Positions 59,754 to 64,000 of a stretch of DNA of 64,000 nt are shown here, piece after piece. A program made the translations under genes and the position numbers. The number at the start of each line of letters is the position of its first letter. Position 1 is the first letter of the stretch. Source of the stretch: Streptococcus intermedius SK54 = ATCC 27335 (GTDB lineage: Bacteria; Bacillota; Bacilli; Lactobacillales; Streptococcaceae); NCBI RefSeq assembly GCF_000413475.1, contig NZ_ATFK01000003.1:124001-188000 (forward strand), in the 5' to 3' direction. Below the pieces are notes generated by a model that saw only the letters and a list, made by a program, of their open reading frames with translations, was not told the DNA's origin and made no database searches.

Positions 59754-60638
59754 ATGAAAACAAAGGTAATTGTGATTATAGGCCCTACAGCAGTAGGAAA
59801 GACATCTCTTAGTATAGAAATTGCAAAACGTTTTAATGGTGAGATTATTAGCGGTGATAGTCAGCAAGTCTATAAAAAACTGGATATAGGAACGGCTAAA
59901 ATCACTCCAGAAGAGCAAGAGGGGATTCCTCATTATTTGATAGATGTGCGAGAAGTGAGTGAAGCTTATTCAGCTTTTGATTTTGTAAAGGAGGCAGAAA
60001 CTGCTATTAAAACGATTGTAGCAAAAGGAAAAATCCCTATCATTGTGGGAGGAACAGGGCTTTATATTCAAAGTCTACTGGAAGGCTATCATTTGGGTGG
60101 TTCAGCTTCTCATGAGGATATTTTAGCCTATCGATCAGAGTTAGATAGTTTAACGGATGAGGAATTGTTTAGCAAAATAGCAAAGCTAGGATTGACTATT
60201 CCCCAGATGAACCGTAGGAGAGCTATACGAACATTAGAAATTGCTCATTTGGGGAAGGACCTTGAAAACAAACAGTCTGATTATGATGCCCTGCTAATTT
60301 GTCTAGATGATGCCCGAGAAGTTCTCTATGAGCGTATTAATCAGCGGGTGGATCTAATGCTGAAGGCTGGGCTTTTAGAAGAGGCAAAGTGGCTTTATGA
60401 TTATTATCCGCATGTTCAAGCTAGTAAGGGAATTGGCTACAAGGAACTTTTCCCTTACTTTGCTGGGGAGCTGACCTTGGAGGAAGCTACAGATAAAATA
60501 AAGCAACATACTCGTCGCTTTGCCAAACGCCAGCTAACTTGGTTTCGCAACCGCATGAATGCAGCCTTTTATCAGGTTTCAAAACCGAAGGACAAAGAGC
60601 GGATGATGCAGGATATAAAGGAATTTATGAATGATTGA
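59754..60638 (+). CDS. miaA: tRNA dimethylallyltransferase MiaA
   Basis: MiaA adds the isopentenyl group to A37 of tRNAs that read UNN codons. The 294-residue protein has the P-loop GPTAVGKT (10-17), [17 protein letters not shown], and a basic C-terminal region ([15 protein letters not shown]) that contacts tRNA. TATAAT (59709-59714) lies 40 bases upstream. Its end overlaps hflX by 8 bases. Confidence 0.96.
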   Translation: MKTKVIVIIGPTAVGKTSLSIEIAKRFNGEIISGDSQQVYKKLDIGTAKITPEEQEGIPHYLIDVREVSEAYSAFDFVKEAETAIKTIVAKGKIPIIVGGTGLYIQSLLEGYHLGGSASHEDILAYRSELDSLTDEELFSKIAKLGLTIPQMNRRRAIRTLEIAHLGKDLENKQSDYDALLICLDDAREVLYERINQRVDLMLKAGLLEEAKWLYDYYPHVQASKGIGYKELFPYFAGELTLEEATDKIKQHTRRFAKRQLTWFRNRMNAAFYQVSKPKDKERMMQDIKEFMND

Positions 60639-61869
60639 AACAGAAAAACAGCAGGAACGAGTCATCCTCATCGGAGTAGAATTGCAGGGAATAGATAATT
60701 TCTCCCTGTCTATGGAAGAATTGGCCAGTCTAGCCAGAACTGCTGGTGCTCAAGTGGTGTCCTCTTACATTCAGAAACGAGAAAAGTATGATAGCAAGAC
60801 TTTTATTGGTGCTGGAAAATTAGAAGAAATAAAACACATGGTAGAGGTAGATGAGATCTCCACCGTAATTGTCAACAATCGTTTGACACCTCGTCAGAAT
60901 ATCAATTTGGAAGAGATTCTAGGGGTCAAGGTTATTGATCGTATGCAGTTAATTTTGGATATTTTTGCTATGCGAGCTAGGAGTCATGAAGGGAAGCTTC
61001 AAGTGCATTTGGCTCAGCTAAAGTACTTATTGCCGCGACTGGTTGGACAGGGTATTATGCTTAGCCGTCAGGCTGGGGGAATTGGTTCTCGTGGCCCCGG
61101 TGAAAGTCAGTTAGAACTCAATCGTCGTAGTGTTCGTAATCAGATTCATGATATTGAGCGACAACTCAAAATTGTAGAAAAAAATCGAGCAACTGTGCGG
61201 GAAAAACGTTTGGATTCTAGTGTTTTTAAAATCGGTCTGATTGGTTATACTAATGCTGGAAAGTCCACGATTATGAATGCCTTGACGAACAAGAATCAAT
61301 ATGAGGCAGACGAACTTTTTGCCACTTTAGATGCGACAACTAAAGGTGCTAATCTGACGGGGAGGCTGAATGTAACATTGACGGATACGGTCGGTTTTAT
61401 TCAGGATTTGCCGACTGAGTTAATATCTAGCTTCAAATCGACCTTAGAAGAGAGCAAAAATGTGGATCTTTTGGTTCATGTGATTGATGCCAGTGATCCG
61501 AATCACGAGGAACATGAAAAAACGGTCTTGGCAATTATGAAAGACTTGGATATGCTAGATATTCCTCGCTTGACTCTTTATAATAAAGCTGACAAAGCAG
61601 GAAATTTTCTTCCAACTTTAACTCCCTATGTCTTGATTTCGGCAAAGATGGAAAATAGCAGAGCAGTCTTACAAGAAGCTCTGTTGGATAAGATGCGAGA
61701 ATTATTTGTTCCTTTTTGTATCAAGGTTGGCTCTAGCAAGGCCTATAAGTTGTATGAATTGGAAAGTCTAGCAATTATCGATAAGAGAGAGTATGTGGAA
61801 GAAAGTGAAGTGATTTCTGGCTATATAGCAGAAAAAAATAAATGGAGACTAGAAGAATTTTATGACTGA
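60631..61869 (+). CDS. hflX: Ribosome-associated GTPase HflX
   Basis: HflX splits stalled or stressed ribosomes. The 412-residue protein has an N-terminal ligand-binding-like domain with [10 protein letters not shown], a glycine-rich loop ([23 protein letters not shown], about 141-163) and a GTPase domain with G1 GYTNAGKST (205-213), DTVGF and NKAD. ATG 60631 lies inside the end of miaA, and its stop overlaps the next gene. Confidence 0.95.
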   Translation: MIETEKQQERVILIGVELQGIDNFSLSMEELASLARTAGAQVVSSYIQKREKYDSKTFIGAGKLEEIKHMVEVDEISTVIVNNRLTPRQNINLEEILGVKVIDRMQLILDIFAMRARSHEGKLQVHLAQLKYLLPRLVGQGIMLSRQAGGIGSRGPGESQLELNRRSVRNQIHDIERQLKIVEKNRATVREKRLDSSVFKIGLIGYTNAGKSTIMNALTNKNQYEADELFATLDATTKGANLTGRLNVTLTDTVGFIQDLPTELISSFKSTLEESKNVDLLVHVIDASDPNHEEHEKTVLAIMKDLDMLDIPRLTLYNKADKAGNFLPTLTPYVLISAKMENSRAVLQEALLDKMRELFVPFCIKVGSSKAYKLYELESLAIIDKREYVEESEVISGYIAEKNKWRLEEFYD

Positions 61870-62491
61870 TTATATCAATTTAGCGCTTAAATACGGTGGC
61901 TTTACGAGTTTAGATCGTATTTATCTAGAAAAAGTTTTGGATAAGCTGTCCAATTCGCAAAAGTTGACTTTTATCACACCGCCACCTAGTGTAATCAATG
62001 CGTATTTTTCTGAACTCTACCAAAAAAAGAGTCCAGAGGCAGCAACGGATTATTTTTTAGAATTGAGTAAGGAATTATTGCTTTTTAACAGCTCTCCTAA
62101 TTTTGAGGAGGAAAAGCCTTTTATCCGACTGAATCTTTCAGGTAAATCTTATGGTTTTTGTTTTGAAAACGAAGATGGAATTGGATTAATTTTTCCAGAA
62201 ATTCCAGAGGTGATTGAGCCGGATTTACTCTTTGACATTGCTCAACTTTTCCCTCAGTATCTAGTTTATGAAGATGGAAAAGTTATTCGGATGATACCGG
62301 CTGCTCCTGAAGAAATTGTGCAAAAGCAGGCGCTTTCCGCTCTAACTGACTGCTATGAATTGGCGGATGGGCGGATAAAACTGGAAGGCTATAATCAGGA
62401 AGAGTTAAGTCAGCTGGCTCAAACCTATTCCGGTCAGCTTTATTATCGCTCTCAGAATCGCTCTGCGATGATTTATATTAAGAAAAAATAG
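61862..62491 (+). CDS. Conserved streptococcal protein in the miaA-hflX-rnz operon
   Basis: The 209-residue product has no membrane helix and no motif I can tie to a function. It is acidic, with a central [27 protein letters not shown] segment. Some database entries name the family cystathionine beta-lyase, but no pyridoxal-phosphate enzyme motif is visible, so I do not use that name. It overlaps hflX by 8 bases and precedes rnz by 10, so it is translated as part of the operon. Confidence 0.75.
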   Translation: MTDYINLALKYGGFTSLDRIYLEKVLDKLSNSQKLTFITPPPSVINAYFSELYQKKSPEAATDYFLELSKELLLFNSSPNFEEEKPFIRLNLSGKSYGFCFENEDGIGLIFPEIPEVIEPDLLFDIAQLFPQYLVYEDGKVIRMIPAAPEEIVQKQALSALTDCYELADGRIKLEGYNQEELSQLAQTYSGQLYYRSQNRSAMIYIKKK

Positions 62492-62501
62492 AAAGAAAAA
62501 G

Positions 62502-63431
62502 ATGCAACTACAATTTTTAGGTACAGGAGCTGGTCAGCCTTCTAAGGCTCGGAATGTTTCTAGTCTGGTTTTGAAACTATTGGATGAAATCAATGAAATT
62601 TGGATGTTTGATTGTGGTGAAGGAACCCAGAATCGCATTTTAGAGACGACGATTCGTCCCAGAAAGATTAGAAAGATTTTTATCACTCATTTGCATGGGG
62701 ATCATATTTTTGGTCTACCGGGCTTTTTATCCACTCGATCATTTCAAGCTAATGAAGAGCAAACAGATATTGAAATATATGGACCGATTGGCATTAAAAA
62801 TTTTGTCATGACGAGTCTGCGAGTGTCGGGTTCGCGCCTGCCTTATCGGATTCATTTTCACGAATTTGACGAAAAACACTTAGGGAAAATTTTAGAAACC
62901 GATAAATTTACAGTTTATGCAGAGAAACTAGACCATAGCATTTTTTGTGTGGGTTACCGCATTATGCAGAAAGATTTGGAAGGTACGTTGGATGCTGAGA
63001 GTCTGAAAGCTGCTGGTCTTCCTTTTGGCCCTCTTTTTGGTAAGGTAAAAAACGGGGAAGATGTAGTGCTAGCAGACGGAACGAAAATTATAGCAGCAGA
63101 TTATATTTCAGCTCCGAGACCCGGTAAGGTTATCACCATTCTGGGTGATACACGTAAAACGCATGCTAGTGTAAGACTTGCTATCAATGCGGATGTATTG
63201 GTTCACGAATCCACTTATGGTAAAGGAGATGAAATAATTGCCAAAAATCATGGCCACTCTACCAATCTACAAGCAGCAGAAGTCGCTAAAGAGGCGGGTG
63301 CTAAGCGTCTCTTGCTTAATCATATTAGCGCACGTTTTCTCTCAAAAGATATTGGTAAAATGCGTAGCGATGCTAGTTCCATTTTTAAAAATGTCCACTT
63401 AGTAAAAGATTTAGAAGAGGTGGAATTATAA
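62502..63431 (+). CDS. rnz: Ribonuclease Z
   Basis: RNase Z trims the 3' end of tRNA precursors that lack an encoded CCA, which then go to the CCA-adding enzyme. The 309-residue metallo-beta-lactamase-fold protein has FDCGEGTQ and the zinc motif HLHGDH (His63, His65, Asp67, His68). Further ligand regions are LDHS, LGDT and the final HISAR. AGAAAGAAAAAG precedes ATG 62502. All active-site residues are present. Confidence 0.96.
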   Translation: MQLQFLGTGAGQPSKARNVSSLVLKLLDEINEIWMFDCGEGTQNRILETTIRPRKIRKIFITHLHGDHIFGLPGFLSTRSFQANEEQTDIEIYGPIGIKNFVMTSLRVSGSRLPYRIHFHEFDEKHLGKILETDKFTVYAEKLDHSIFCVGYRIMQKDLEGTLDAESLKAAGLPFGPLFGKVKNGEDVVLADGTKIIAADYISAPRPGKVITILGDTRKTHASVRLAINADVLVHESTYGKGDEIIAKNHGHSTNLQAAEVAKEAGAKRLLLNHISARFLSKDIGKMRSDASSIFKNVHLVKDLEEVEL

Positions 63432-63476
63432 AATTCTGCCAAGATAGCTCTTGAAATTTGCAAGAAAGAGGAAATG

Positions 63477-64000
63477 ATGAATCTATTATTTGTTAGACAT
63501 GGAAAAGATTCTGACCAACATAGAGGAGGATGGAGTCAGCTTGATCTTCTTCCTGAGGGAAAAAGGGAAGCAGAAACATTGGCAAATTACTTAGCTCAGC
63601 ACAAAGAAAATTATTACTTTACGAAAGTGATTACGAGTGATTTGAAAAGAGCTGAGACGACTGCAATGATTTTAGCAGAGAAGCTTCAGCTGCCATTGGA
63701 GAAAGTAAGAGACTTACGCGAAACAAATAATGGCGATTTGGCAGGAATGTTAAATAGCGAGGCTGATCAAAAATTTCCTCATCTTTATTTTAGAAGTCTT
63801 GCAATGGACGAGCATTATCCAAATGGAGAAAGCCCGATAGAATTTTATCAACGGATAAAAACTTGGTTTGAACTTTTTTTGAAGGAAAATCATAACTCAG
63901 ATGAGACACAAATTGTGGTTACACATGGTGGAGTACTCAACATTATTTATCATTTGGTGAACCAGATAGAATGGACGAATAAAAGCAATTTATTTCACGC
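63477..64000 (+). CDS. Histidine phosphatase (phosphoglycerate mutase-like) family protein, 3' end cut
   Basis: The frame is open to the window end (174 codons). It begins MNLLFVRHGKDSDQ, the RHG catalytic motif of the histidine phosphatase superfamily. ITSDLKRAETTAM follows, then LRETNNGDLAGM, and VTHGGVLNIIYHL carries the second catalytic histidine. The substrate is not predictable. AAAGAGG (63466-63471) precedes two adjacent ATG codons (63474, in another frame, relevant only for spacing to 63477, the in-frame start). The gene follows rnz by 45 bases. Confidence 0.85.
   Translation, partial: MNLLFVRHGKDSDQHRGGWSQLDLLPEGKREAETLANYLAQHKENYYFTKVITSDLKRAETTAMILAEKLQLPLEKVRDLRETNNGDLAGMLNSEADQKFPHLYFRSLAMDEHYPNGESPIEFYQRIKTWFELFLKENHNSDETQIVVTHGGVLNIIYHLVNQIEWTNKSNLFH

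Overview
The window is chromosomal DNA of a low-GC Gram-positive coccus of the genus Streptococcus. The supporting signs are the tmRNA with tag AKNNNSYALAA, rexAB in place of recBCD, an F-ATPase operon that begins with subunit c, the competence nuclease EndA, CcpA-type cre sites and a Phe T-box upstream of pheS. Species is not assigned; an oral/viridans-type streptococcus is plausible because a glycogen operon sits directly beside the ATP synthase operon (an arrangement I recall from S. mutans and S. sanguinis).

Layout. 1-3.9 kb: end of rexB, then rexA (double-strand break repair). 4.0-4.1 kb: a possible small transcript. 4.3-12.4 kb: glgB-glgC-glgD-glgA-glgP, a complete glycogen synthesis and degradation operon with a near-perfect cre on its start site. 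12.7-19.0 kb: atpEBFHAGDC. 19.3-24.9 kb: a three-gene sortase pilus island (VWA tip adhesin, LPSTG backbone pilin, sortase C) inserted between atpC and the DUF1146-murA-epuA-endA block. It is flanked by two copies of the same terminator hairpin, and its tip adhesin is split by a one-base frameshift at an A7 run. 27.7-31.3 kb: a heterodimeric ABC exporter. 31.7-32.7 kb: a YdcF/DUF218 membrane protein (minus). 32.8-33.2 kb: ssrA and tRNA-Ser(GGA). 33.4-34.5 kb: lrgA/lrgB-type pair. 34.6-36.8 kb: apt, a decayed metA, and dnaD. 37.3-39 kb: phosphoglucomutase. 39-42.7 kb: a flavin reductase (minus) and pepN. 42.8-46.4 kb: fruR-fruK-fruA fructose operon. 46.6-51.7 kb: DUF1149, degV, dapB, cca, and an ABC-F gene. 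51.7-56.1 kb: Phe T-box, pheS, a GNAT gene and pheT. 56.1-59.7 kb: a minus-strand accessory stretch with bioY, a 42-residue membrane peptide, glutathione reductase, a DUF3042 gene and gene remnants. 59.75-64 kb: miaA-hflX-conserved gene-rnz-histidine phosphatase (cut by the window end).

How the parts connect. Sugar supply is the main theme. Phosphoglucomutase links glucose-6-P to glucose-1-P, GlgC/GlgD and GlgA/GlgB turn that into glycogen, and GlgP releases it again. The glg and fru promoters carry cre sites placed to block transcription, while pgcA and atp have weaker cre-like sites upstream of -35, where CcpA could activate. At least two genes are clearly broken (metA and an ABC permease fragment), and two further decayed stretches are probable.

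The strongest candidates for unusual biology are the pilus island (terminator-flanked, A7 frameshift in the tip gene, 12-bp hairpin between pilin and sortase), the fruR gene whose best start codon is ATT, the roughly 100-bp nested palindrome upstream of pgcA, the leader hairpins before the ABC exporter, and the small transcription unit before glgB. I did not find a defence system, CRISPR array, prophage or intact insertion sequence.
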